A stretch of 64,000 nt of DNA, taken from Clostridium aceticum. GTDB lineage: Bacteria; Bacillota; Clostridia; Peptostreptococcales; Natronincolaceae. Where the stretch lies: NCBI RefSeq assembly GCF_001042715.1, contig NZ_CP009687.1, forward strand, positions 1-64,000, in the 5' to 3' direction. The position numbers and the translations under genes were made by a program. Below, one piece after another: positions 56,799-64,000 of this stretch. The notes beneath the pieces were generated by a model. That model was given only the letters and a program-made list of their open reading frames with translations. It was not told the origin of the DNA and did not search any database. Within the stretch, counting starts at the first letter, position 1. Each line of letters starts with the position of its first letter.

Positions 56799-57914
56799 AT
56801 GGAAAAATATGTAGTGAAAAATGGAAAAAAGCTGCGATACGGATATACCACGGGATCTTGTGCAGCGGCAGCCGCAAAAGCAGCCGCACAGATGCTTCTA
56901 GAGGGAAGGGATTTAGAGAGCATTTCTATCTCCACACCAAAGGGCTGGGATTTGAACTTAACTGTGTTAGAAAAAAAAAGAGATAATGAAGGTGTAAGCT
57001 GTGGTATAAAGAAGGATGGGGGAGATGACCCTGATGCAACCAATGGTCTTGTTATCTACAGCAGGGTTAAATGGAGGAAAGATACAAAAATCAATATTGA
57101 TGGGGGCATAGGGGTAGGGAGAGTGACAAAAAAAGGCTTACCCATCCCTGTTGGTAAAGCTGCCATTAACCCAATACCATTACAGATGATAGAAAAAGAA
57201 ATAAGACAGGTTATAGGAGAGAACAAAGGTGTAGATGTGGAGATTTTTATTCCTAAGGGGGAAGAAATTGCAGTCAAAACCTTTAATCCTCGATTAGGAA
57301 TAATAGGAGGAATCTCTATACTAGGAACCTCTGGCATTGTAGAACCCATGTCTGAGGAAGCTTGGAAGGAATCCTTAGCATTGGAGATCTCAGTGGCAAA
57401 GGAAGAAGGCTTGGAAAAGTTGATTTTTGTTCCAGGGAACTATGGTAGAGATTTAATCAAAAACAACTATGATTTTGATGAGAAGTATGTAATAAAAACC
57501 AGCAATTTTATAGGATTTATGCTGGACCAAGCTATGCACCACAATATAAAGAAAATTCTTCTAGTAGGGCATATAGGAAAGTTGATTAAGGTGGCAGGAG
57601 GAATTTTTCACACCCATAGTAAAATAGCTGACGGCAGAAGAGAAATCCTAGCAGCTTATTTAGGTATATTAGGTGCTAGTCCTCTTGAAATAAAAAGTGT
57701 CTTAGAAAGTAATACAACAGAAGAAGCTGTAACACTGATTCAAGGGATGAAAAAAGAAGAGATTTTTTCCCTATTAGCTGAAAAAATCACAGAAAAAGCC
57801 TTAGAACGCACCTTTAAAGAAGTAGAAATAGGGACCATTATTTTTTCTATGGAACACGGGGTACTGGCTACCTGTGAAGAAGGCAAAAAGCTACTGGAGG
57901 AGTTTAAGCGATGA
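56799..57914 (+). CDS. cbiD: Cobalt-precorrin-5B C1-methyltransferase CbiD
   Basis: Methylates C1 after ring contraction in the anaerobic pathway. At 371 residues: RYGYTTGSCAAAAAKAA at the N-terminus, CGIKKDGGDDPDATNG, GGIGVGRVTKKGL and FIGFMLDQAMHHNIKKILLVGH are CbiD marks. Ribosome site TAGGAGAAGG. The stop overlaps cbiE (ATGA). Confidence 0.98.
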   Translation: MEKYVVKNGKKLRYGYTTGSCAAAAAKAAAQMLLEGRDLESISISTPKGWDLNLTVLEKKRDNEGVSCGIKKDGGDDPDATNGLVIYSRVKWRKDTKINIDGGIGVGRVTKKGLPIPVGKAAINPIPLQMIEKEIRQVIGENKGVDVEIFIPKGEEIAVKTFNPRLGIIGGISILGTSGIVEPMSEEAWKESLALEISVAKEEGLEKLIFVPGNYGRDLIKNNYDFDEKYVIKTSNFIGFMLDQAMHHNIKKILLVGHIGKLIKVAGGIFHTHSKIADGRREILAAYLGILGASPLEIKSVLESNTTEEAVTLIQGMKKEEIFSLLAEKITEKALERTFKEVEIGTIIFSMEHGVLATCEEGKKLLEEFKR

Positions 57915-58528
57915 AGAAAATATGGGTTGTTGGCATAGGTCCAGGTCATAGGGATTATATATTACCGGCTGCCTATAGGGCTGTAGAAAATAGTGATATT
58001 TTGATAGGCGGTAAACGACACTTAGAAATCTTTCATGAATATCAAGGAGAAACCTACCCTATTACAAGTGATTTAGAAGCTGTTGTAGACTATATCAAAA
58101 AACATAGAGAGAAGAGAATTACCCTTATCCTTTCTGGAGATACAGGTTTCTATAGCATGTTAACCTATATGAAAAAACATTTTTCTAAAGAGGAGCTAGA
58201 AGTCATACCAGGAATCAATTCCTTGCAGTACTTGTTTAGTAGAATAAAAGAAACTTGGCAGGAGACACCGCTTTTAAGTCTCCACGGGAGAGAAGAAAAC
58301 TTTATAGAAAAGCTGAAGACATATAAAAAAATAGGACTTCTTACAGACCAGATTAATACGCCAGAAGCCATAGCCAAAGCCTTAATAGATAGCGGACTTA
58401 CAGAAGCAGATATGGTGGTAGGGGAAAATCTATCCTATGAAGAAGAACGAATCGTTGAGGGTAAGCCAGAGGAAATTATAAGGAATGCCCCGTATAAAAT
58501 GTCAGTGGTGGTGATTTTTTATGGATAA
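57911..58528 (+). CDS. cbiE: Cobalt-precorrin-7 C5-methyltransferase CbiE
   Basis: SAM methyltransferase acting at C5. At 205 residues: WVVGIGPGHRDYILPAAYRAVE, ILSGDTGFYSMLTYM and VIPGINSLQYLFSRI are the glycine-rich motifs of the CbiE/CobL N-terminal domain. Overlaps cbiD by four bases and cbiT by eight. Confidence 0.96.
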   Translation: MKKIWVVGIGPGHRDYILPAAYRAVENSDILIGGKRHLEIFHEYQGETYPITSDLEAVVDYIKKHREKRITLILSGDTGFYSMLTYMKKHFSKEELEVIPGINSLQYLFSRIKETWQETPLLSLHGREENFIEKLKTYKKIGLLTDQINTPEAIAKALIDSGLTEADMVVGENLSYEEERIVEGKPEEIIRNAPYKMSVVVIFYG

Positions 58529-59114
58529 AAAATGGGAATACAATGGGTTCGGCATACCAGATGATTACTTTGTAAGGGGAAAGGCCCCCATGACAAAGGA
58601 AGAAGTAAGGGCAGTGGTACTGGGAAAACTAAGGTTAAAAGAGGATCACATTTTTGTGGATGTAGGAGCAGGTACTGGTTCGGTATCTATAGAAGCAGCT
58701 TTAAAATTATCTAAAGGAAAAGTCTATGCCATCGAATATAAGGAGGAAGCCCTTAACTTGCTGGCAGTCAACGGCAAGGCTTTTGGGGTAGAAAACTTAG
58801 AGATACTAAAGGGCCGTGCTGAAGAAGAGTTGAAAAAAATCACATACTTTGATAGAGTTTTTGTCGGTGGAAGTGGTGGAGAAATACATTGGATTATAGA
58901 TTATGCATTAGAACATCTTTCTGAAGAAGGAAGAATAGTTGTTACTGCAGTCACCCTTGAAACCTTAACAGAAGCCTTTAAAGCTTTGAAAACAAAGGAG
59001 TTTAAGGATGTAGAAGTAGTATCAGTAAGTGTTTCTAAAGGGCGTTCCACGGGAAACTATACCTTGATGGAAGCTCAAAATAATATCTATGTTCTTTCTG
59101 CTACAAAAAGGTAA
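58521..59114 (+). CDS. cbiT: Cobalt-precorrin-6B C15-methyltransferase (decarboxylating) CbiT
   Basis: Methylates C15 and decarboxylates the C12 acetate side chain. At 197 residues: a class I SAM motif FVDVGAGTGSVSIEAAL, EYKEEALNLLAVN and VFVGGSGGEIHWII. The N-terminus GFGIPDDYFVRGKAPMTKEEVRA is typical of CbiT. Translationally coupled to cbiE. A 92-bp gap with no evident signal separates it from cbiL. Confidence 0.96.
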   Translation: MDKKWEYNGFGIPDDYFVRGKAPMTKEEVRAVVLGKLRLKEDHIFVDVGAGTGSVSIEAALKLSKGKVYAIEYKEEALNLLAVNGKAFGVENLEILKGRAEEELKKITYFDRVFVGGSGGEIHWIIDYALEHLSEEGRIVVTAVTLETLTEAFKALKTKEFKDVEVVSVSVSKGRSTGNYTLMEAQNNIYVLSATKR

Positions 59115-59206
59115 GTTCAACAAGTTGTATATGTGGTGAAGTTAATTAAATTTAAACCTTAACGAAACAATGTGAAGGGTTTTCCAACAGGATAAGGGGT
59201 GACTTT

Positions 59207-59920
59207 ATGAAGGGAAAGTTATATGGAATAGGTGTAGGACCAGGAGATCCTGAGTTATTAACCTTAAAAGCAGTGAAAGTATTGAAGGAAGCAGATCTTG
59301 TTATTTGTCCAAAGGGAAAAAAAGAAGAAGATAGTATTGCATTAAAGATTGCAAAGGAGCATGTAAACCCAGCAGCAGAAACAAAGGCTTTGGTCTTTCC
59401 TATGGTTTACTGTCAAGAGACATTGGAAAGTCATTGGAATGAAAATATTAACATCATATCTGATGCTTTAGATAAAGGAAAAAAGGTAGTATTTTTAACT
59501 TTAGGAGATGCTTTATTATACAGTACTTATATTTATATACTAAAAGCATTAAAAGAAAAAAATTATGATATTGAGACTATACCTGGCATTACATCCTTTA
59601 GTGCCACCGCCAGCAGGGTGAACCTGCCCTTGACAGAGGGTGACGAAACATTAACTATTCTTCCTTTAATTAAAGAAGAGGAAAAGGTTGAAAATATTTT
59701 AAGTATTTCTGATAACTTAGTGGTGTTAAAAGCATCCCATGACCCTAAGGGTTTAGCGGAAAAATTAAGGAAGCAAGGTTTAGAAAATAACTTTGTTATG
59801 ATATCTAAATGTGGACATGCTGACGAAAAAATTACTAGAGATATAAGAGACTTAGAAGAGGAAAAAGTCCCTTACTTATCAACGATTATTATCAAAAAAG
59901 GAGAGGGTTTTCATGACTAA
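59207..59920 (+). CDS. cbiL: Cobalt-precorrin-2 C20-methyltransferase CbiL
   Basis: First ring methylation after cobalt insertion, at C20. At 237 residues: LYGIGVGPGDPELLTLKAVKVL, FLTLGDALLYSTYIY and TIPGITSFSATASRVNLPL. The start follows AAGGGGTGAC. Overlaps cbiF by eight bases. Confidence 0.96.
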   Translation: MKGKLYGIGVGPGDPELLTLKAVKVLKEADLVICPKGKKEEDSIALKIAKEHVNPAAETKALVFPMVYCQETLESHWNENINIISDALDKGKKVVFLTLGDALLYSTYIYILKALKEKNYDIETIPGITSFSATASRVNLPLTEGDETLTILPLIKEEEKVENILSISDNLVVLKASHDPKGLAEKLRKQGLENNFVMISKCGHADEKITRDIRDLEEEKVPYLSTIIIKKGEGFHD

Positions 59921-60671
59921 TGTCTATTTTATAGGAGCTGGACCAGGAGATCCAGAACTAATTACCCTAAAGGGACACAAAAAAATTCAAGAAGCAGATG
60001 TAATTATCTATGCTGGATCTTTGGTAAACCCAGAAGTATTGGGAAATAGAAAAGAAACCGCAGAAGTGCATAATAGTGCATCTATGACCTTGCCAGAAGT
60101 AATAGAGGTAATAGAAAAAGCGGTTAAAGAAGGAAAAACTGTTGCAAGAGTACATACAGGAGATCCAAGTATTTATGGAGCCATTAGAGAGCAGATAGAT
60201 CTTTTAGAGAAGCAAGCCATCACTTATGAGGTGATTCCCGGTGTCAGTTCCTTTGTTGCTTCAGCAGCTCAGCTGAAAAAGGAATTTACATTACCGGAAG
60301 TTTCCCAAACGGTAATTTTGACAAGGATGGAGGGAAGAACCCCTGTTCCAGCAAGAGAAAGCCTTGCATCTTTAGCCAGCCACCAAACCTCTATGGCGAT
60401 TTTTTTGTCAGTACAAGCTATAGAGAAAGTAGTAGAAGAGCTATTAACAGCATATCCTTTAAACACACCAGTGGCAGTAGTACAAAAAGCTACTTGGTCA
60501 GATCAGCAAATTGTTGAGGGAACCTTAGAGAACATTGCTCAGAAGGTAAAAGATGCAGGAATTAAAAAGACAGCTCAGATTTTAGTAGGAAATTTCTTGG
60601 GAAATGAGTACGCTCTTTCTAAATTATACGATGAGAACTTTACCCATGAATATAGAAAAGGTAAAGAGTAA
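59913..60671 (+). CDS. cbiF: Cobalt-precorrin-4 C11-methyltransferase CbiF
   Basis: Methylates C11. At 252 residues: VYFIGAGPGDPELITLKG, IIYAGSLVNPEVL, RVHTGDPSIYGAIREQI and VIPGVSSFVASAAQLKKEFTLPE with the TRMEGRTPVP segment, all CbiF/CobM marks. Ribosome site GGAGAGGG. Directly adjoins cbiG with no gap. Confidence 0.97.
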   Translation: MTNVYFIGAGPGDPELITLKGHKKIQEADVIIYAGSLVNPEVLGNRKETAEVHNSASMTLPEVIEVIEKAVKEGKTVARVHTGDPSIYGAIREQIDLLEKQAITYEVIPGVSSFVASAAQLKKEFTLPEVSQTVILTRMEGRTPVPARESLASLASHQTSMAIFLSVQAIEKVVEELLTAYPLNTPVAVVQKATWSDQQIVEGTLENIAQKVKDAGIKKTAQILVGNFLGNEYALSKLYDENFTHEYRKGKE

Positions 60672-61712
60672 ATGAAAGTAGCTATTTTAACTGTAACAAA
60701 AGGGGGAAGGGCATTAGGATTGCAGTTAAAAAGTCACCTTCCCCAAAGCCAGTTGTATGTGCTTCCTAAGTTTTATGAAGGGGAAGAAGGCATTTATCCT
60801 ATAGACCCCGACTTAAAAACTTTAGTAGGAGAAATTTTTCATACAGTAGATCAGTTGATTTTTATTATGGCTACAGGCATTGTTGTTAGGCACATTGCCC
60901 CTCATTTAAGAGATAAAAGGCAAGATCCTGGGGTATTGGTAATAGACGAGAAGGGCACAAATGTCATCAGTTTATTATCAGGACATATTGGTGGAGCCAA
61001 CAGTTTTACCCTTAAGATAGCTGATTTGTTGGGGGCAAATCCCGTCATAACTACAGCATCAGACGTTAGAGAAACAATGGCAGTGGATACCTTAGCACAA
61101 AGCTTAGGCTGTAGGATTACTGATTGGCAGTTAACAAAGAAAATAACCGCTCACATCGTTAATGGTGGGAAGGTGGGTATTTATTGGGATAAATCTTTTT
61201 CTATAAAGCTCCCAGAAAGCTATGAAAACTTAGAGAAATTTGATGACCTTTATCATCAGACCTATGGCATCTATGTTGGAAACCGATGCATAACGTTACA
61301 AGGAAGTAACCTTCTACAGTTGTATACGCAAAATATAGTTATAGGGATTGGTTGTAGGAGAGGTATTGATGCAGCAACGATTTTGGAGGAGATAAAAAGC
61401 TCCCTGAAAGAAGTAGGTAAGAGAATAGAAAGCCTTAAGAAATTAGTAACAGTAGACGTAAAAAAGGATGAAGAAGGGTTACTAGAAGCTGCTAGGATAC
61501 TAAATATTCCTTTGGAAATTATTGAAAGACAGAAAATAGCAGAGGTAGAGGGTTTGTTTCAGGCCTCCTCCTTTGTAAAAGAAACTATTGGTGTGGGATC
61601 TGTTAGCGAACCCTGTGCTTATTTAGGTAGTGGTGGAGGAAACTTGATCTTAAAGAAAAGAAAAAATCAAGGTGTGACTATCTCAATAGCTGAAGAGGAA
61701 GAAGGGAGATAA
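60672..61712 (+). CDS. cbiG: Cobalt-precorrin-5A hydrolase CbiG
   Basis: Opens the delta-lactone and releases acetaldehyde from C20. At 346 residues: the central FIMATGIVVRHIAPHLRDKRQDPGVLVIDE, LLSGHIGGANSFTLKIA and the C-terminal GIGCRRGIDAATILEEI with EPCAYLGSGGG are typical. It is found only in the anaerobic cobalamin route, fixing the pathway type. Confidence 0.97.
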   Translation: MKVAILTVTKGGRALGLQLKSHLPQSQLYVLPKFYEGEEGIYPIDPDLKTLVGEIFHTVDQLIFIMATGIVVRHIAPHLRDKRQDPGVLVIDEKGTNVISLLSGHIGGANSFTLKIADLLGANPVITTASDVRETMAVDTLAQSLGCRITDWQLTKKITAHIVNGGKVGIYWDKSFSIKLPESYENLEKFDDLYHQTYGIYVGNRCITLQGSNLLQLYTQNIVIGIGCRRGIDAATILEEIKSSLKEVGKRIESLKKLVTVDVKKDEEGLLEAARILNIPLEIIERQKIAEVEGLFQASSFVKETIGVGSVSEPCAYLGSGGGNLILKKRKNQGVTISIAEEEEGR

Positions 61713-61716
61713 AAGA

Positions 61717-62448
61717 ATGGGAAAAGTATTTGTAATTGGTATAGGACCTGGAGAAGAAAACTACATGGCCCCGGCTGCTAAGGAAGGAATTATCTCCAGT
61801 GACGTTATTATAGGGTATAAAACCTATATAGATTTAATACGCCCCTTCACAGAAGGGAAAAAAGTTATTGATAGTGGTATGAAGAAAGAGATAGAAAGGT
61901 GCAACCTAGCTGTTGATTTAGCTGAAGAGGGAGCTACAGTTGCTCTAGTAAGCAGTGGAGACCCTGGTATCTATGGTATGGCAGGAGCTCTATTGGAGGT
62001 AAAGCATGAGAGAAAAAGCCCCATAGAGGTTGAAGTAATTCCAGGAGTGACAGCTGTCAGCGCAGCGGCAGCAGTGTTGGGGGCTCCCTTAATGCATGAT
62101 TTTGCAGTAATTAGTCTAAGTGATCTATTGACAGACTGGGAAGTTATTAAAAAGCGACTTGCCTTAGCAGGAGAAGGAGACTTTGTTATAGCTCTTTATA
62201 ATCCTAAAAGCAAAGGAAGAGTTACACAGATAGAGGAAGCTAGAAATATATTGCTGCAGCATAGAAAAAGCACCACACCGGTGGGCATTGTTCGAAATGC
62301 AAGACGTCAAGGAGAAGAAATGGTCATTACTACATTAGAAGAAATGTTAACGCATCCCATCGACATGTTTACTATGGTGATCATTGGTAACAGCAATACC
62401 CTTGTTCAAGACGGAAAAATGGTTACACCTAGAGGATATCATCTATGA
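61717..62448 (+). CDS. cbiH: Cobalt-precorrin-3 C17-methyltransferase (ring contraction) CbiH
   Basis: Methylates C17 and drives ring contraction. At 243 residues: VFVIGIGPGEENYMAPAA, VALVSSGDPGIYGMAGALLE, VEVIPGVTAVSAAAAVLGAPL and YNPKSKGRVTQIEEAR. It lacks the extra C-terminal ferredoxin-like part seen in some CbiH60-type proteins. Overlaps cbiJ (ATGA). Confidence 0.97.
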   Translation: MGKVFVIGIGPGEENYMAPAAKEGIISSDVIIGYKTYIDLIRPFTEGKKVIDSGMKKEIERCNLAVDLAEEGATVALVSSGDPGIYGMAGALLEVKHERKSPIEVEVIPGVTAVSAAAAVLGAPLMHDFAVISLSDLLTDWEVIKKRLALAGEGDFVIALYNPKSKGRVTQIEEARNILLQHRKSTTPVGIVRNARRQGEEMVITTLEEMLTHPIDMFTMVIIGNSNTLVQDGKMVTPRGYHL

Positions 62449-63215
62449 TTCTAGCTTTATGTGGTACTAGTGAAGGAAGAGAACTGGTGGAAAAGCTTCT
62501 TGAAAAAAAACTTGAAGTAATAGCCACTGTTACCACCACTTACGGAGGTCAATTATTAAAAAAGGGTTTTCAGGTGGAGGTGCTAGAAGAAAAGTTAGAT
62601 AAAGATAAGATGAAAGAGCTAATTGAAAAAAAAAATATTCAGCAGGTAGTAGATATTACCCATCCTTATGCTGAAAATATTTCTAGACTGGCGATGGAGG
62701 TATGTAGAGAAAAAAAGCTTTTTTATTTTCGCTATGAACGACCAGAAACCCAGTGCTATGAAGAAGAAGGCAAGAAGCTATATTGGGCCAATGATTTTTA
62801 TCACGCAGCAAATGTGGCAAAGGATTTTGAAGGAAAAATTTTCTTGACAATAGGAAGCAATCAACTTCCTATTTTTACAAAAGAAATAGAAGTAAATAAG
62901 CTGGTGGCTAGAGTGCTACCTTTATCTTCTGTGATTAAGGGTTGTGAGGATCAAGGCTTTACACCGGATAATCTTATTGCTATGAAGGGTCCCTTCAATA
63001 AAGAATTAAACAAGCAAATGTTTAAAGCCTATGAAGCTGCTGTTGTGGTTACAAAGGATAGCGGGAAAGCAGGAGGAACGGAAGAAAAAATTGCTGCTGC
63101 CAAGGAATTAAACATTCCTGTTATACTAGTAAAAAAACCTTCTATAGCTTATGGAGAAGTTGATCATGATATAGACGCATTGGTGAATAAAATTACCTCT
63201 ATTTACTCAAAATAA
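62445..63215 (+). CDS. cbiJ: Cobalt-precorrin-6A reductase CbiJ
   Basis: NADH-dependent reductase of the macrocycle. At 256 residues: ILALCGTSEGRELVEKLLEK at the N-terminus, VVDITHPYAENISRLAMEVCRE, YERPE and FLTIGSNQLPIF, then VVTKDSGKAGGTEEKIAAA. It is the last recognised gene of the long operon; cbiP, cbiB and the nucleotide-loop genes are not seen downstream in the window. Confidence 0.95.
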   Translation: MILALCGTSEGRELVEKLLEKKLEVIATVTTTYGGQLLKKGFQVEVLEEKLDKDKMKELIEKKNIQQVVDITHPYAENISRLAMEVCREKKLFYFRYERPETQCYEEEGKKLYWANDFYHAANVAKDFEGKIFLTIGSNQLPIFTKEIEVNKLVARVLPLSSVIKGCEDQGFTPDNLIAMKGPFNKELNKQMFKAYEAAVVVTKDSGKAGGTEEKIAAAKELNIPVILVKKPSIAYGEVDHDIDALVNKITSIYSK

Positions 63216-63224
63216 ACTATACGC

Positions 63225-63244
63225 AAGTAATAGCAGAATTACTT
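63225..63244 (+). terminator. Possible weak terminator after cbiJ
   Basis: AAGTAAT and ATTACTT form a short stem with loop AGCAGA, followed at a distance by ATTTTTT. The same area carries TATAAT (63247-63252), a likely -10 for the next small gene, so the function is unclear. Confidence 0.35.
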
Positions 63245-63279
63245 AGTATAATTTTTTGTACAAAAGGAGGTAAATATAA

Positions 63280-63429
63280 ATGAACGAAGAAGTGAAAAAA
63301 GATATGGGTCAGTTGAGCTATGCTAACTTAACTGATGATCAGGTAAAGAGATTAATGATGGTAGAGGATGAAATCAACCAAAACCGTCAAGAAAAAGTTT
63401 ACTTAATGGCTTTTGCAAATAAACTTTAA
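63280..63429 (+). CDS. Small hypothetical protein, 49 residues
   Basis: An ATG ten bases after AAAGGAGG opens a 49-codon frame: a polar N-terminus, then LTDDQVKRLMMVEDEINQNR and a final YLMAFANKL. It is predicted helical, with no signal or cysteine. A good ribosome site, an upstream TATAAT and a strong terminator directly after make it a likely gene. Family not recognised. Confidence 0.7.
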   Translation: MNEEVKKDMGQLSYANLTDDQVKRLMMVEDEINQNRQEKVYLMAFANKL

Positions 63430-63452
63430 TTACTTAATACTTATAACTTTTG

Positions 63453-63484
63453 ACAAAAGGGAAGCTTTCCCTTTTGTTTTTTTA
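63453..63484 (+). terminator. Terminator after the 49-residue gene
   Basis: ACAAAAGGGAA pairs with TTCCCTTTTGT across a short loop, followed by a T-run. Confidence 0.92.
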
Positions 63485-63607
63485 GTACTATTTTACCACT
63501 CACAAAAAGTAGGAATTTTAAGTTTTTTGTAGAATTTTAAAAACTATACAGAATAAATAACAAAAAATCATGTTTTTCAAAAAATTTACAGTTAAAAAGA
63601 AGGAATT

Positions 63608-63670
63608 ATGTTGACCGCTGACGAAGCTACTACAAAGCTACTTTTGGGAGAGATAAAATATGTTGAATAA
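63608..63670 (+). CDS. Possible 20-residue leader peptide overlapping the next gene
   Basis: An ATG five bases after AGAAGGA opens a 20-codon frame (MLTADEATTKLLLGEIKYVE) that ends 11 bases inside the following gene in another frame. This could be a translationally coupled leader; it may also be chance. Confidence 0.3.
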   Translation: MLTADEATTKLLLGEIKYVE

Positions 63671-63863
63671 TGCAATTAATATAGCTTTTTTAATAATTAT
63701 AACAATACCTATATTACTTTTTATTTTGACGTTGGTAAGGATTGTAGGAGAGGATATGAAGGCCTCTATCAAGCACAAACCCTCGTCTCCTTTTGGTACA
63801 CATCAAGCAAAAAAACAAGTAAAGAAACAAAAAACAGTGCACCGGCTTAGAAAGGTAAAATAA
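63660..63863 (+). CDS. Small single-span membrane protein
   Basis: A 67-residue protein: an N-terminal hydrophobic helix (IAFLIIITIPILLFILTLV, about residues 8-26) followed by a basic cytoplasmic tail rich in lysine and arginine (KKQVKKQKTVHRLRKVK at the end). Ribosome site GGGAGAG about nine bases upstream. No family recognised; the topology suggests a tail-out-of-membrane binding or regulatory peptide. Confidence 0.65.
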   Translation: MLNNAINIAFLIIITIPILLFILTLVRIVGEDMKASIKHKPSSPFGTHQAKKQVKKQKTVHRLRKVK

Positions 63864-63962
63864 TCTTTTTCTTTTATTAACAATGTACTAGGATTGTGAA
63901 TAGAATAGAAGATATAGGGCTACAATCAAAATAAATAAATTTTAATAAGGCTGGTGAATAAG

Positions 63963-64000
63963 ATGACAGAAGAATTACAATGTTATATATGTGATGACGA
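63963..64000 (+). CDS. Partial CDS running off the window
   Basis: An ATG at 63963 opens a frame (TEELQCYICDD) that continues past the window end. Upstream is AAGGCTGGTG, a possible ribosome site about 10 bases away. The CYIC start hints at a metal-binding Cys-x-x-Cys pair, but too little is visible to name it. Confidence 0.45.
   Translation, partial: MTEELQCYICDD

Overview
The window reads as the replication-origin end of the chromosome of a low-GC, anaerobic, Gram-positive Clostridia. The dnaA-oriC-dnaN-S4-recF-remB-gyrB-gyrA order, the 16S rRNA genes, the T-box and cobalamin riboswitches, the long-form SRP RNA and the oxygen-independent (cbi) corrinoid pathway all fit. My best guess is an Alkaliphilus/Natronincola-like lineage; that is inference from gene content and general 16S character, not a database match. 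Nearly everything is on the + strand, co-directional with replication leaving oriC. Only a 67-residue orphan gene and mltG point the other way.

Layout. 1-9.1 kb: initiator, origin and replication/topology genes. 9.3-10.9 kb: an rsbV-rsbW-sigB-like partner-switch operon. 11.0-16.2 kb: rRNA operon 1 (16S-23S-5S, no spacer tRNA), followed by an unassigned structured RNA and the NAD de novo region (niaR, nadA-nadB-nadC, a PTS_EIIC_2 membrane protein). 21.7-35.9 kb: mixed housekeeping genes: UPF0182, serS with a serine T-box, tRNA-Arg, tadA, tRNA-Ser, SRP RNA, yedF and a DUF3343 gene, an MscS channel, rpsF-ssb-rpsR with an S6:S18-type leader, a YibE/F protein, two tandem L25/Ctc genes and small orphans. 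Three copies of a MITE-like palindromic repeat lie in gaps here. 36.1-41.3 kb: rRNA operon 2, nearly identical to operon 1. 41.3-44.9 kb: csoR, a copZ-like chaperone, mltG, a ThiF/MoeB-like E1 enzyme and a TVP38-family protein. 45.1-63.2 kb: one very long operon under a cobalamin riboswitch.

The cobalamin operon encodes, almost end to end, the route from glutamyl-tRNA to cobyrinate diamide: hemA, hemL, hemB, hemC, a cobA-hemD fusion, a precorrin-2 dehydrogenase, cbiX, and cbiL, F, G, H, D, E, T, J, C and A. It also carries lower-ligand and linker genes: pduX (threonine kinase) and a cblT/cblS-like alpha-ribazole uptake and kinase pair. No hemE or other heme-branch gene is seen, so the precursor pathway here appears committed to corrinoid and siroheme. 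cbiB, cbiP and the cobU/cobS/cobC/cobD functions are not in the window.

No prophage, CRISPR array, transposase or toxin-antitoxin locus is visible. The points most worth a second look are the structured RNA before niaR, the roughly 110-nt extension of 16S helix 6 in both rRNA copies, the EIIC-like protein in the nad operon, the alpha-ribazole salvage pair inside a de novo operon, the L25 duplication with a perfect 21-bp hairpin between the copies, and the small repeat family.
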